NCBI RefSeq assembly: GCF_012769535.1
Contig: NZ_CP046565.1
Span: 3,067,501 to 3,131,500 of the forward strand
Length of the DNA stretch: 64,000 nt
Direction of reading: 5' to 3'
Source: Methylococcus geothermalis
Lineage (GTDB): Bacteria > Pseudomonadota > Gammaproteobacteria > Methylococcales > Methylococcaceae
Part shown: positions 27,215 through 36,089 of the stretch, one piece after another
Numbering within the stretch: the stretch's first letter is position 1
Layout: each line of letters starts with the position of its first letter
Made by a program: the position numbers and the translations under genes
Notes under the pieces: model-generated
Databases searched by the model: none
What the model saw: only the letters and a program-made list of their open reading frames with translations
What the model was told of the DNA's origin: nothing

Positions 27215-27290
27215 TGGCGTCCCCAGGGGGATTCGAACCCCCGTCGCCGCCGTGAGAGGGCGGTGTCCTGGGCCTCTAGACGATGGGGAC
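27215..27290 (-). tRNA. tRNA-Glu (anticodon CUC)
   Basis: The minus strand gives a 76-base cloverleaf beginning GTCCCCATCGTCTAGAGG and ending with encoded CCA. Anticodon stem CCGCC/GGCGG closes the loop CTCTCAC, so the anticodon is CTC, reading GAG. The sequence is otherwise nearly identical to E. coli tRNA-Glu, whose anticodon is UUC. A second glutamate tRNA with UUC must exist elsewhere. Confidence 0.95.
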
Positions 27291-27392
27291 ACATGGCGGA
27301 GTCTTGCAGCCCCCGGATGTGCCCGGATGCCGCTCAACTGTCTTGAGGAAGGTGAAGAATACTACAAAACTGCACGCATCTCCATATATCCC

Positions 27393-28121
27393 TCACTTGA
27401 CCGCCACGATGCCGACGAAGTTGTACCACTTGAAGAACACGTCGATGTAGCGGAAGCCGGCCACCCTGAGCATTTCCAGGTTTTCCGCCAGCTTGTACGG
27501 CACCAGCACGTTTTCCAGGGCTTCGCGCTTCTGGGCGATTTCCAGCTCGGTATAGCCGTTGCGCTTCTTGAATTCGTAGTAGTAATGGATGAAGGAGCGG
27601 TTGAACAAGGAACTCTCACCCAGCACTTTTTCGACCAAGATCAGCGCCCCGTTTTGCTCCAGCCCCTCGTGTATGGTTTTGACCAGCCGGTCGCGGTAGA
27701 GCGGGCGGACGAACTGAAGGGTCAGGATCATGACCGCCAGCGTAGCGTCATCCATGGCGATCCCCTGGTTCAAGTCGGCGCGGACCAGTTCGACGGCATT
27801 GGAAAAGGCATGCCCGGCCATCTTGGCGCGACATTTCGCCAGCATCTCCTCCGAATTGTCGACGCCGACCAGGGTGAGCCGGCGCGGCCCGATCGCACGG
27901 TCCAGGCCAATCAGTGTGGTGCCGGTGGAACAGCCGAAATCGTAGATGCGGGTGTCGGGCGCGGCGAAGTCGACGGCCATCTCGGCGATCATGCGCTGCA
28001 GCTCGCGGTAGAACGGCACCGAGCGCTCCAACATGTCGTCGAATACGGTCGCGACGTTTTCGCCGAAATCGAAGTCGTCGATGAACGACTTCGATTGCCT
28101 GTAAATATCGTCTTTAGACAT
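27393..28121 (-). CDS. cmoA: Carboxy-S-adenosyl-L-methionine synthase
   Basis: Converts S-adenosylmethionine and prephenate to carboxy-SAM, the cofactor used by CmoB to make 5-carboxymethoxyuridine at the tRNA wobble position. The 242 residues start MSKDDIYRQSKSFIDDFDF and include the SAM motif YDFGCSTGTTLIGLD and LTLQFVRPLYRDRLVKTIHE, as in E. coli CmoA (247). ATG 28121 aligns with family starts; another at 28151 would add 10 residues. cmoB is not adjacent. It is divergent from pcnB. Confidence 0.93.
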   Translation of the reverse strand: MSKDDIYRQSKSFIDDFDFGENVATVFDDMLERSVPFYRELQRMIAEMAVDFAAPDTRIYDFGCSTGTTLIGLDRAIGPRRLTLVGVDNSEEMLAKCRAKMAGHAFSNAVELVRADLNQGIAMDDATLAVMILTLQFVRPLYRDRLVKTIHEGLEQNGALILVEKVLGESSLFNRSFIHYYYEFKKRNGYTELEIAQKREALENVLVPYKLAENLEMLRVAGFRYIDVFFKWYNFVGIVAVK

Positions 28122-28149
28122 CGTATGCCGGAGCTTCCGAGGTTCCCTC

Positions 28150-29607
28150 ATGGGCGCGACGGACTCTCGATTGAGCCCGTCTTTCACCTGGGTTATGATT
28201 CATGCGCAACTTCCTATAACCAAACAACCAACAAATCCTCTGGAACTCTTCACCTTCATCAAACGGTTGATCGGTGCGCTACGCCCCGCCGCCACGGCAG
28301 CCCCGGTTCCCGTTGCTCCCGGCCCGCGGATTTATTCCCGTTCCGAACACTCGATCTCGCGCACGCTGATCAGCGACCATGCGCTGAAGGTGCTCTATCG
28401 GCTGCGCAAAGCGGGCTATCAGGCCTATCTGGTCGGCGGCTGCGTGCGGGACCTGCTGCTGGGCCGAGAGCCGAAGGATTTCGACGTGGTCACCGATGCC
28501 CACCCGGAGGAAATCAAGGCCGTGTTCAGGAACTGCCGCCTGATCGGGCGCCGCTTCCGCCTCGCCCATGTGCACTTCGGCGAGGAAATCATCGAAGTCG
28601 CCACTTTCCGGGCCCTGACGCGCGAGCCGCATGACGAGCATGTTACCGAAGGCGGACGCATTCTGCGCGACAACGTCTACGGCACCATCGAAGAAGACGC
28701 CTTCCGGCGCGATTTCACGGTCAATGCGCTGTATTACAACATCAGCGACTTCTCCGTGATCGATTACGTCGGCGGCATGGACGACCACCGCAAGGCATCG
28801 CTGCGGCTCATCGGCGATCCCGAACAGCGTTACCGGGAAGATCCGGTGCGGATGCTGCGGGCGATCCGTTTCGCGGTGAAGCTCGGCTTCACCCTGCATC
28901 CGAGTTGCGCCGAGCCGATCCACCGGCTGGCGGAGCTGCTGCGCGACATCCCGGCGGCCCGGCTCTACGACGAAATCGTCAAATTGTTCCTGGGCGGGTA
29001 CGCGGTACAAACCTTCGAGCAGCTTCGTCATTTCCGGCTGTTCGGTTCGCTGTTCCCGGAAACGGAAAGCTGCCTGGCCCGCGAAAGCGGTGGCTTCCCG
29101 TTGATCTTCGTGGCCAAGGCCTTGGAGCGTACCGACCAGCGCGTGCAGGAAGACAAGGCGGTCGCGCCCTATTTCCTTTTCTCGGCATTGCTGTGGGAGC
29201 CGGTGCGCAGCCGCGCCGAGGCCAGGATCGCTCAGGGCGAAAACGCCGTCGTGGCCTATCAGGAGGCGGCGTCCGAAGTCATTTCCCGGCAAGCCCGCCA
29301 CACGGCCTTTCCCAAGACGATCGGAATTCCGATGCGGGAAATCTGGGTGCTGCAGTCCCGCTTCGATAAAACGCAGGGCGGACGCCCTTTCCGCCTGCTG
29401 AGCCATCCACGCTTCCGCGCCGCCTACGACTTCCTCGTTCTGCGCGCAGAAACCGGCGAAGCCGAACCCGAACTGGCGGAATGGTGGACCCGCTTCCAAT
29501 CCGCCGACGAGGCCGAGCAGAAAGCGATGACCCGCACCGGCCGCAAACCCGGCGGAAAATCCAGGCCCCGGAAACGGCGCAAGCGCCCCCCGGTAGCGAC
29601 GGCCTGA
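28150..29607 (+). CDS. pcnB: Poly(A) polymerase I
   Basis: Adds 3' poly(A) tails that promote RNA decay. It shows the nucleotidyltransferase motif LVGGCVRDLLLGREPKDFDVVT with the two catalytic aspartates, then FRNCRLIGRRFRLAHV (class II motif specific to PcnB) and VRMLRAIRFAVKLGF. The C-terminus is a basic RNA-binding tail (RKPGGKSRPRKRRKRP). The start is uncertain: ATG 28150 has a GAGG site, ATG 28195 is also in frame, and homology begins only near 28240. A promoter-like pair TTGAGC/TATGAT at 28171-28199 would require a later, non-ATG start such as TTG 28267. It leads the pcnB-folK-panB-panC run. Confidence 0.93.
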   Translation: MGATDSRLSPSFTWVMIHAQLPITKQPTNPLELFTFIKRLIGALRPAATAAPVPVAPGPRIYSRSEHSISRTLISDHALKVLYRLRKAGYQAYLVGGCVRDLLLGREPKDFDVVTDAHPEEIKAVFRNCRLIGRRFRLAHVHFGEEIIEVATFRALTREPHDEHVTEGGRILRDNVYGTIEEDAFRRDFTVNALYYNISDFSVIDYVGGMDDHRKASLRLIGDPEQRYREDPVRMLRAIRFAVKLGFTLHPSCAEPIHRLAELLRDIPAARLYDEIVKLFLGGYAVQTFEQLRHFRLFGSLFPETESCLARESGGFPLIFVAKALERTDQRVQEDKAVAPYFLFSALLWEPVRSRAEARIAQGENAVVAYQEAASEVISRQARHTAFPKTIGIPMREIWVLQSRFDKTQGGRPFRLLSHPRFRAAYDFLVLRAETGEAEPELAEWWTRFQSADEAEQKAMTRTGRKPGGKSRPRKRRKRPPVATA

Positions 29608-29619
29608 CCCTTTCTGGGA

Positions 29620-30117
29620 ATGAGCAGCGAAAGCAAGGCTTACATCGGTCTCGGCGGCAATCTCGGCGACGCGGCCGAAACCGTGCGGAAGGCCCGGCGA
29701 GCGGTGCGAGCCGTGCCTGGGGTGAGGGAACTCGCTTTTTCCAGCCTTTACCGCAGCGCGCCCATGGGCCCGAGCGACCAGCCGGATTACGTCAACGCCG
29801 TCATGGCCGTCGTCACCACGCTGGCACCGCTGGATCTGCTGCGCGCCTTGCAGCAGATCGAGCAGACGAGCGGCCGGGTCCGCACCGGCGAGCGCTGGGG
29901 CCCCAGGACGCTCGACCTCGATCTTCTGCTCTATGACGACCTCGTGCTCGACTCGGAAATCTTGACGATTCCCCATCCCGGCATCGCGGAACGGGAGTTC
30001 GTGCTGTATCCGCTGGCCGAAATCGCACCCGACGTCTACATCCCCCACCACGGCCCCTTGCGCGAACTGGTGCAAAACTGCCCGCGCAGGGGCCTGACGG
30101 TCATCGCCCATGACTGA
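29620..30117 (+). CDS. folK: 2-amino-4-hydroxy-6-hydroxymethyldihydropteridine pyrophosphokinase
   Basis: Transfers pyrophosphate from ATP to the pterin in folate synthesis, producing the substrate of FolP. The 165 residues contain YIGLGGNLGD, the SSLYRSAPMG segment, QIEQTSGRVRTGERWGPRTLDLDLLLYDD (the HPPK signature) and IPHPGIAEREFVLYPL. It starts 12 bases after pcnB and its end overlaps panB by eight bases. folP lies a short distance away on the opposite strand. Confidence 0.96.
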   Translation: MSSESKAYIGLGGNLGDAAETVRKARRAVRAVPGVRELAFSSLYRSAPMGPSDQPDYVNAVMAVVTTLAPLDLLRALQQIEQTSGRVRTGERWGPRTLDLDLLLYDDLVLDSEILTIPHPGIAEREFVLYPLAEIAPDVYIPHHGPLRELVQNCPRRGLTVIAHD

Positions 30118-30919
30118 TCCGGTTTCGCTGCCTGGCCTCCTCGCCATGAAGCGGCGGAGCGAGAAAATTGCCAGCCTCACCTGTTACGACGCCACCGCCG
30201 CGGCCTTGCAGGATCAAGCCGGCATCGAGGTCATCCTGGTCGGCGACTCGCTCGGCAATGTCATCCAGGGCCAGCCCACCACCCTCGGCGTCACGCTCGA
30301 CCACATGGTGTACCACACCGCCTGCGTGCAACGGGCGGCGCGGCGCGCGCTGATTCTGGCCGACCTGCCCTTCATGAGCTACTGCACGCCGGAACAGGCT
30401 GCCCACAGCGCCGCCCGGCTGGTCCGGGAAGGCGGCGCTCAGGCGGTCAAGCTGGAAGGCGGACGGGAGCGGCTCGATATCGTCAGGTTCCTGACGGACC
30501 AGAACGTTCCGGTATGCGGCCACCTCGGGCTTCAGCCGCAATCCATCCACCGGCTGGGCCGCTATGCCGTGCAGGGCCGTGATGCCGAATCGGCGAAGCG
30601 CATCATGGAGGACGCCTGCCTGCTGAGTGAAGCCGGCGCATCGCTCCTGGTGCTCGAATGCATCCCATGGGAGCTGGCCCAGGCAATCACCGCGACCGTG
30701 GACATCCCCACCATCGGCATCGGCGCCGGGCGGCATTGCGACGGCCAGGTGCTGGTCTGGCAGGACATGCTGGGCATGAGCGCGCGGAACCTGCGCTTCT
30801 CCAAGAACTTCCTCGCCGGCAACGAAGGCATAAGAGAAGCAGTCTCGGCTTATGTGCGCGAAGTGAAGACCGGCCTTTTTCCGGGCGACGAGCACAGCTT
30901 CGGCCGCGACGAGACATGA
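30110..30919 (+). CDS. panB: 3-methyl-2-oxobutanoate hydroxymethyltransferase
   Basis: First step of the pantothenate branch: adds a hydroxymethyl group from methylene-tetrahydrofolate to ketoisovalerate. The 269 residues have KIASLTCYDATAAALQDQAG, VGDSLGNVIQGQPTT (metal-binding Asp), VKLEGG, VCGHLGLQPQS and the catalytic glutamate in LVLECIP, with IGIGAGRHCDGQVLVWQD near the end. It overlaps folK upstream and panC downstream (ATGA), so it is translationally coupled. Confidence 0.97.
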   Translation: MTDPVSLPGLLAMKRRSEKIASLTCYDATAAALQDQAGIEVILVGDSLGNVIQGQPTTLGVTLDHMVYHTACVQRAARRALILADLPFMSYCTPEQAAHSAARLVREGGAQAVKLEGGRERLDIVRFLTDQNVPVCGHLGLQPQSIHRLGRYAVQGRDAESAKRIMEDACLLSEAGASLLVLECIPWELAQAITATVDIPTIGIGAGRHCDGQVLVWQDMLGMSARNLRFSKNFLAGNEGIREAVSAYVREVKTGLFPGDEHSFGRDET

Positions 30920-31776
30920 TCATCGTCCGTACCAAAACGGAACTGGAACCTGTCGTGGCGCGCTGGCGGGCCGCGGGCGAAACGATCGCCTTCGTCCCGA
31001 CCATGGGAAATCTGCACGCGGGGCACCTCCACCTGGTGGACACGGCCAGGGCGCAGTCGGACCGGGTCGTCGTCAGCATCTTCGTCAATCCGACCCAGTT
31101 CGCGCCCGGCGAGGACCTGGCCGCCTATCCCCGCACCCCCGAGCAGGACATCGACCATCTCCGCAGCCGCCGGGCCGACCTGCTGTACCTCCCGGAAGCT
31201 TCCGACGTATACCCTGAGAGCGACCAGCCGGCGACTTTCGTTGAAGTGCCCGGCCTGTCGGACCAACTCTGTGGGCAGTTCCGGCCTGGCCATTTCCGCG
31301 GCGTCGCCACCGTCGTTTGCAAGCTGCTGAACCGGGTCCGGCCCGACATCGCCCTGTTCGGCGAAAAGGACTTCCAGCAACTGGCCATCATCCGCCAGAT
31401 GGTACGCGATCTGGACATCCCGGTGAGGATTCTGGGTGTCCCAACGGTGCGCGAACCCAACGGCCTGGCCATGAGTTCCCGCAACGGTTATCTCACCCCC
31501 GAGGAAAGGGAACGCGCAGCGCTGATCTACCACACACTGACCCAAGCGGCTGATGCGATGCGCAGGGGCGCGCGGGACTACTCGCGTATCGAGGGGGAAG
31601 CCACCGATGCGCTCGAAGCCGGCGGTTTCTCGGTCGACTATGTCAGCATCCGGCGACAGCAAGACCTCGCCGCGCCTTCGGCGGCCGACGACGCCTTAGT
31701 GATTCTCGCGGCTGCGCGTTTGGGCAAAGCAAGGCTGATCGACAACCTCCTGATTTTTCTGGACGCAAGCCATTGA
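30916..31776 (+). CDS. panC: Pantothenate synthetase
   Basis: Condenses pantoate and beta-alanine with ATP. The 286 residues show the class I nucleotidyl-transferase HIGH-type motif FVPTMGNLHAGHLHLV, VVVSIFVNPTQF, CGQFRPGHFRGVATVVCKL, ALFGEKDFQQLAIIRQMV and the KMSK-like MSSRNGYL. The ATG overlaps the panB stop, and the frame extends upstream only as a shadow of panB. Confidence 0.97.
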   Translation: MIIVRTKTELEPVVARWRAAGETIAFVPTMGNLHAGHLHLVDTARAQSDRVVVSIFVNPTQFAPGEDLAAYPRTPEQDIDHLRSRRADLLYLPEASDVYPESDQPATFVEVPGLSDQLCGQFRPGHFRGVATVVCKLLNRVRPDIALFGEKDFQQLAIIRQMVRDLDIPVRILGVPTVREPNGLAMSSRNGYLTPEERERAALIYHTLTQAADAMRRGARDYSRIEGEATDALEAGGFSVDYVSIRRQQDLAAPSAADDALVILAAARLGKARLIDNLLIFLDASH

Positions 31777-31813
31777 CGAAATGAATTGTTTCCAATTCGC
31801 CACAGTCGCCGGA

Positions 31814-31842
31814 TTGCTACACTTCGGCCCATCCGGCATAAT
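31814..31842 (+). promoter_or_regulatory. Probable promoter of panD
   Basis: TTGCTA, 17 bases, then CATAAT: two mismatches from each consensus hexamer or better, with optimal spacing. It sits in the 100-base panC-panD gap, 35 bases before the panD ATG, so panD may be transcribed separately from panBC. Confidence 0.55.
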
Positions 31843-31876
31843 CCCACGCCCTGATCAGACCTGACAGGTACGCTCA

Positions 31877-32257
31877 ATGCAAACCACGATGTTGAAAGCC
31901 AAGTTGCACCGAGCGCGTGTGACCCATTCGGAGCTCGAATACGAAGGCTCCTGCGCCATCGACGGCGCCCTGCTCGACTGTGCCGGCATTCGCGAATACG
32001 AGCAAATCCATATCTACAACGTCAACAACGGCGAACGCTTCACCACCTATGCCATCCGCGCCACCGACGGCTCCGGCACCATCTCGGTCAATGGCGCCGC
32101 CGCCCGCCTCGCCGCCGTGGGCGATATCGTCATCATCTGCGCCTATGTCGGCTTGAACCAGGCCGAACTGGCCGTTTACCGCCCCAATCTGGTCTACGTC
32201 AACGAAAACAACGAAATCACCCGGACCAGCCACGCCATTCCGGTGCAGGCGGCCTGA
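31877..32257 (+). CDS. panD: Aspartate 1-decarboxylase (pyruvoyl enzyme)
   Basis: Makes beta-alanine from aspartate for pantothenate. The 126-residue proenzyme is expected to cleave itself between Gly24 and Ser25 in EYEGSCAID, converting Ser25 to the pyruvoyl group. [17 protein letters not shown] at the N-terminus and the catalytic Tyr58 region ([12 protein letters not shown]) are conserved. Gammaproteobacterial PanD usually needs PanM (PanZ) for maturation; no panM is seen here. Five bases separate its stop from the convergent folP stop. Confidence 0.96.
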   Translation: MQTTMLKAKLHRARVTHSELEYEGSCAIDGALLDCAGIREYEQIHIYNVNNGERFTTYAIRATDGSGTISVNGAAARLAAVGDIVIICAYVGLNQAELAVYRPNLVYVNENNEITRTSHAIPVQAA

Positions 32258-32261
32258 AGCC

Positions 32262-33098
32262 CTACCGCGCGCGGCGGATCGCGGCCGCGACATCCGCCGC
32301 CTGCCGGTTTTCCTTCACGTCGTGAACCCTGAAGAGTTTCACGCCGGCCGAGACGCCCAGCGCCGTGGTGGCAACCGTCGCGGGCACCAGGGCCGCCGGC
32401 TCGGTCTCGCCACAGACCGCTCCCATGAAGCGCTTCCGGCTAGCGCCCAGCAATACCGGAAAACCGGCCGCCACGAAGCGGTCCAGATGGGCCATCAGCT
32501 TCAGATTGTCATCCCGGCGCTTGCCGAAGCCGATGCCCGGGTCGACCAGGATGGACTCGCGCGGGACGCCGGCGCGCCCGGCCGCCTCCGCCCGCTCCAG
32601 CAGGAATTCCAACACTTCGCCCACGACGTCGTCGTAATGCGGCCGCTCCTGCATGGTCTTAGGGCTACCCTGCATGTGCATCAGCACGATCGGCACCCCA
32701 TCCGCCGCCGCGAGCGACAGCATGGCCGGATCGTCCCGACCGGCCGAAACGTCGTTGATCAGGTCCGCACCCGCCGCCAGGGCCGCACGGGCCACTTCCG
32801 CCAGCGTCGTGTCGATGCTGATCGCCACCCGCTCGGGGAGCAGCACCCGCAGGCGCTCGATGGCGGGAACCACGCGGGCGATCTGGACCTCGGCCTCGAC
32901 CGGTTCCGCCCCCGGCCTGGTCGACTCCCCGCCCACGTCGATCACGTCGGCACCCTCTCCCGCCATGAACACGCCGCGGCGGACGGCCTGCTCGACGTCG
33001 TCGTACAAGCCGCCATCGGAGAAACTGTCGGGCGTGACGTTGAGGATACCCATGATCAAGGGGCGATCCTGGGCGAGCAAGGCGAGCAATCGGTTCAT
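32262..33098 (-). CDS. folP: Dihydropteroate synthase
   Basis: Joins 4-aminobenzoate to the pterin pyrophosphate made by FolK; the target of sulfonamides. It shows PLIMGILNVTPDSFSDGG, DVIDVGGESTRPGAEPV, SIDTTLAEVARAALAAGADL (pterin-binding signatures 1 and 2), LINDVSAG and VLLGASRKRFMG. An upstream ATG at 33113 adds five residues, but GGA before the second ATG favours 33098. Unlike E. coli it is not linked to ftsH-glmM. Confidence 0.95.
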   Translation of the reverse strand: MNRLLALLAQDRPLIMGILNVTPDSFSDGGLYDDVEQAVRRGVFMAGEGADVIDVGGESTRPGAEPVEAEVQIARVVPAIERLRVLLPERVAISIDTTLAEVARAALAAGADLINDVSAGRDDPAMLSLAAADGVPIVLMHMQGSPKTMQERPHYDDVVGEVLEFLLERAEAAGRAGVPRESILVDPGIGFGKRRDDNLKLMAHLDRFVAAGFPVLLGASRKRFMGAVCGETEPAALVPATVATTALGVSAGVKLFRVHDVKENRQAADVAAAIRRAR

Positions 33099-33175
33099 GA
33101 GCGGTCCGAACATTCAGTGAGCCGCCATTTTATGCGATTGCGCCGGATCACAGACCCTGCAGGGCGATCCGAATT

Positions 33176-35305
33176 TCAATAGGTGACACGGATCCCCAGT
33201 TCCGCCCCGCGCCCCGGTTCCGGCGCGAAATAGCGCAGGTAGGAGGTGGAGTTGCGGAGGTTGTCGTTGAGCAGGTTGTTGCCCTGGGCGAAGACCAGCA
33301 CGTCGGCGTCCTTGAACGCCTTCACCTCGTACTGCACGCCGAGATTGAGCAGCACGTAGCCGTTGGTCATGGCGTCGTTCGGACCGGGATAGATCTGCTT
33401 CTCGCCCCGGGTCAGGCGCAGGTTGCCGCTCCAGTGCTCGTCGTAGGCATAGTCGAGCTGGAAGCCGTAGCGCAGCGGCGGCATGCGCGGCACGTTGCCG
33501 CCGTTGACGAACTGGCCGCGGGTGAAGTCGCTGAACAGGGTGAGGTCCAGCACCCCGTAACGGTTTTCCATCAGCGGAAATTTGACGTTGCCTTCGTAGC
33601 CCAGGAAATAGGCCCCTGCCTGAGTGGTCTGCACCACAGGGAAACAGGCGCCCGGACGGGTGCATACGTTTTCGAACTGTTCGGTATCTTCGTTGAACAC
33701 CTGGTCCGTGATCTGCTGGTAGATGTAGTCGTTCACGAAGTTCTGGAACACGTTGAGCTCGGCGCTGACGCTGCTCCCCTTGAAGCGGTAGCCCCAATCC
33801 AGGTTGTAGGAAGTCTCCGGGATCAGATTGGGATCGCCCCGCTCGTAGCTGTGGGTCGCGTCGTGCACCCCGTGCGAGAACAGCTCCTGCACTTGCGGCG
33901 CCCGCTGCGAGCGGGTCGCCGCGAAACTGACGGTGTTCACATCATCGAGCTTCCACTGCCCGGAGCCCGAGGCGCTGATCGGCGCATAGCTGCGGTTGGG
34001 GCCGCCTTGCGGGTCGACGGAATTGGATTCTCCGCGGAGTCCGAGCTCGTACAGCCCCGCGCCCAGCTCGAAGGATTCGACGGCGAACACGCCGTAGCTG
34101 CCGAGTTGCGATTTGGGTACCAGCGCGTCGGGGGAACCGATCTCGATCGCCTCAAAATCCGCCGAGCTCATCTGCAGGCCGACCACGCCCTTGACGATGC
34201 CGATCGGCTGGTGCACCACCTCCAGACGACCTTCGTTGGTCGTCTTGTCGAAACGGGCGGCCGCCACGCTATCATCCAGCTCGGTGTGGGTGTAGTTGAT
34301 GTGGCCGAAGCGCATGCGGACGGTCTGGACGAAATCCACCGGCGCGTTCAGCTCGCTCTTGAAGTCGTAGCGCGACGCCTTGAGGTTGATCCGGGTGTCG
34401 CCCGCGCCGGGCGAACCGTCGGGCGGAATGCCGTAGTTGTTGCCGAGGTAGTTGATCGACACCCCGGCGAAGCCAGGCTCGCCCACCAGCGAAAATCCGG
34501 CGGAACCGCCCTTGGCGCGATTTTCGGTGTTGGGGATGACACCATAGGCATTCTGGATTGGACTGCCTTCCAGCGCGAGGTCGGTCTTGCGGGCCTGGGT
34601 CTCGGCGATCGCGGGACCGCCGATGTGCAGGTTGTTGCCGTCGCGGTAGAACCCGTCCAGATGATAGGACACCAGATCCTGGCCGCCTTCGACCTTGAGA
34701 TTGGTCGTGGTCTGGCCCGAGACCGAATTGAAGCGCTGCTCTCCCGTCGCCGTCATCAGCTTGTCCGGCACCAGCGAGGGAATGCGGTTGTCGATGACGT
34801 TGACGATGCCGCCGATCGCCCCGCTCCCGTACAGCAGGGTCGCCGGACCGCGCAGTACTTCGACGCGGTCGGCCAGCACCGGTTCCACCGCATTGGCATG
34901 GTCCGGGCTGATCTGCGACACGTCGCCGGTACCGATGCTGTTGGTCATCACCTGGACGCGAGGCCCGGTCTGGCCGCGGATCACCGGTATGCCCACGCCC
35001 GGACCGAAGGATTCGCTGGTCACGCCGGCTTCCTGCTTGAGGGTTTCACCGATCGTATTGCCGATCTTCAGCCGTAGCTGCTGGTCCGTCAGCACCGTCA
35101 CCGGCCGGGCCATTTCCGAGACCTTCTCTTCCAGCGGACTGCTGACCACGACCGGTTCGAGCTGCACCGGAGCCGGCTCCGCCTTGGGGACCGCTGGGTC
35201 CTTTCCGTTGCCGGGGAGCATGTCCGCCGATTGCGGAACATCCTCGGCGCGAAGCGGCGCAGCGAGAGCCATGGCGAGCAGGGATAGGGAAAATCGTCTG
35301 AGCAT
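33176..35305 (-). CDS. TonB-dependent outer-membrane receptor, ZnuD-like
   Basis: Beta-barrel receptor, 709 residues, with a signal peptide (LLAMALAAPLRA) and a TonB-box-like LEPVVVSS near residue 50. The plug domain shows FGPGVGIPVIRGQTGPRVQV, VEVLRGPATLLYGSGAIGG and VNVID. The barrel ends with the terminal aromatic motif LGIRVTY. The plug and barrel resemble the zinc receptor ZnuD of Neisseria. Two Zur-like boxes precede it and a Zur-type regulator lies just upstream, supporting zinc uptake; copper or another ligand is possible. A histidine-rich loop such as those in some ZnuD proteins was not evident. Confidence 0.82.
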   Translation of the reverse strand: MLRRFSLSLLAMALAAPLRAEDVPQSADMLPGNGKDPAVPKAEPAPVQLEPVVVSSPLEEKVSEMARPVTVLTDQQLRLKIGNTIGETLKQEAGVTSESFGPGVGIPVIRGQTGPRVQVMTNSIGTGDVSQISPDHANAVEPVLADRVEVLRGPATLLYGSGAIGGIVNVIDNRIPSLVPDKLMTATGEQRFNSVSGQTTTNLKVEGGQDLVSYHLDGFYRDGNNLHIGGPAIAETQARKTDLALEGSPIQNAYGVIPNTENRAKGGSAGFSLVGEPGFAGVSINYLGNNYGIPPDGSPGAGDTRINLKASRYDFKSELNAPVDFVQTVRMRFGHINYTHTELDDSVAAARFDKTTNEGRLEVVHQPIGIVKGVVGLQMSSADFEAIEIGSPDALVPKSQLGSYGVFAVESFELGAGLYELGLRGESNSVDPQGGPNRSYAPISASGSGQWKLDDVNTVSFAATRSQRAPQVQELFSHGVHDATHSYERGDPNLIPETSYNLDWGYRFKGSSVSAELNVFQNFVNDYIYQQITDQVFNEDTEQFENVCTRPGACFPVVQTTQAGAYFLGYEGNVKFPLMENRYGVLDLTLFSDFTRGQFVNGGNVPRMPPLRYGFQLDYAYDEHWSGNLRLTRGEKQIYPGPNDAMTNGYVLLNLGVQYEVKAFKDADVLVFAQGNNLLNDNLRNSTSYLRYFAPEPGRGAELGIRVTY

Positions 35306-35335
35306 GATGCTTCCGGAGCCTCAGGGAACCGTACC

Positions 35336-35349
35336 GATGTTATATCATC
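35336..35349 (-). promoter_or_regulatory. Zur-like box proximal to the TonB-dependent receptor
   Basis: GATGTTATATCATC is a near-perfect inverted repeat (one mismatched pair) containing the TGTTATAT core common in gammaproteobacterial Zur operators. It lies 30 bases before the receptor start codon, where a bound repressor would block transcription. Confidence 0.5.
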
Positions 35350-35441
35350 TCTCGTTCGACGCCAGTCGTTCCGCAATCTTCGGGCATACCGTCGTTCGCT
35401 GGTCAACCCGGACGGCAAATGTGGCGCCCGTCCGAATTATA

Positions 35442-35460
35442 GATGTTATAAAGTAACATT
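35442..35460 (-). promoter_or_regulatory. Zur-like box distal to the TonB-dependent receptor
   Basis: ATGTTA, five bases, TAACAT: a perfect 6-5-6 inverted repeat with flanking G/A, close to the Zur consensus (TGTTATAATATAACA). It is 138-155 bases from the receptor start and downstream of the zur stop, so it most likely serves the receptor promoter. Confidence 0.6.
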
Positions 35461-35550
35461 AACAAGCCGGACAACTCCGCCAACCGGGAGGTCGACTTCG
35501 GGGAGATAGGGCGGACGATTTCGCCGCCCGATGAGGATACCTGAGTAGGA

Positions 35551-36075
35551 TTACGATCCTTCGGAGCCGGAAGCTCCGGCGGGGCCCTGTCGCGAGGCGC
35601 AAGAGGTACAAAGGCCGTGTATTTCCAGAGCCTTGTAGCGAACCTGAAAACCGGCCGAGACGATTTCCGCGGCCACCGCGGCCATGACGGACGACGCGGC
35701 GCGCTCTTCGACCGTGTGGCAGCGGTCGCAGATCAGCAGCAGCAGCTCGTGCTGACGTCCGACGTCGCTGCACCCGATGAAGGCGTTGAGGCTTTCGACG
35801 CGGTGTATGAAGCCCTGTTCCATCAGAAAATCCAGGGCCCGGTAGACCGTTGCGGGCTTGGCGGAGGGATCGAACGGCTTGAGCAGTTCGAGGAGGTCGT
35901 AGGCCTTCACCGCCTCATGGTTCTCCCAGATCAGCGCCAGCACTTGGCGCCGCAGCGGCGTGAAGCGCACACCGCGCTCGGCGCAGAGTTTGTCGGCGCG
36001 GCTCAAGGCATGGTCGATGCATCCCTGATGGTCGTGCTCGCCGGCCGGTGCCGGTCTGGCCGAATCTGCGGCCAC
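35551..36075 (-). CDS. zur: Fur-family regulator, probable zinc uptake regulator Zur
   Basis: Zinc-sensing repressor, 174 residues. The start is GTG 36075, with GGAG six bases upstream. The N-terminal winged helix shows RGVRFTPLRRQVLALIWEN, KAYDLLELL and KPATVYRALDFLMEQGFIHR. The dimerisation domain has two CxxC pairs, CDRC and CTSC, for the structural zinc, plus a His/Glu-rich HELLLLICDRCHTVEE segment. Length and low histidine content between the motifs fit Zur (E. coli 171) better than Fur. It is 15 bases after the preceding small membrane protein, so the two are likely co-transcribed. Confidence 0.82.
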   Translation of the reverse strand: MAADSARPAPAGEHDHQGCIDHALSRADKLCAERGVRFTPLRRQVLALIWENHEAVKAYDLLELLKPFDPSAKPATVYRALDFLMEQGFIHRVESLNAFIGCSDVGRQHELLLLICDRCHTVEERAASSVMAAVAAEIVSAGFQVRYKALEIHGLCTSCASRQGPAGASGSEGS

Positions 36076-36089
36076 GGTCGCTCCAAGGT

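Noticed and set aside
27291-27392. Possible small gene between tRNA-Glu and cmoA
   Set aside because: No start with a ribosome site and no coding character; treated as spacer.
28279-30180. 633-codon minus-strand frame opposite pcnB and folK
   Set aside because: Spans two well-identified genes on the other strand and shows shadow composition.
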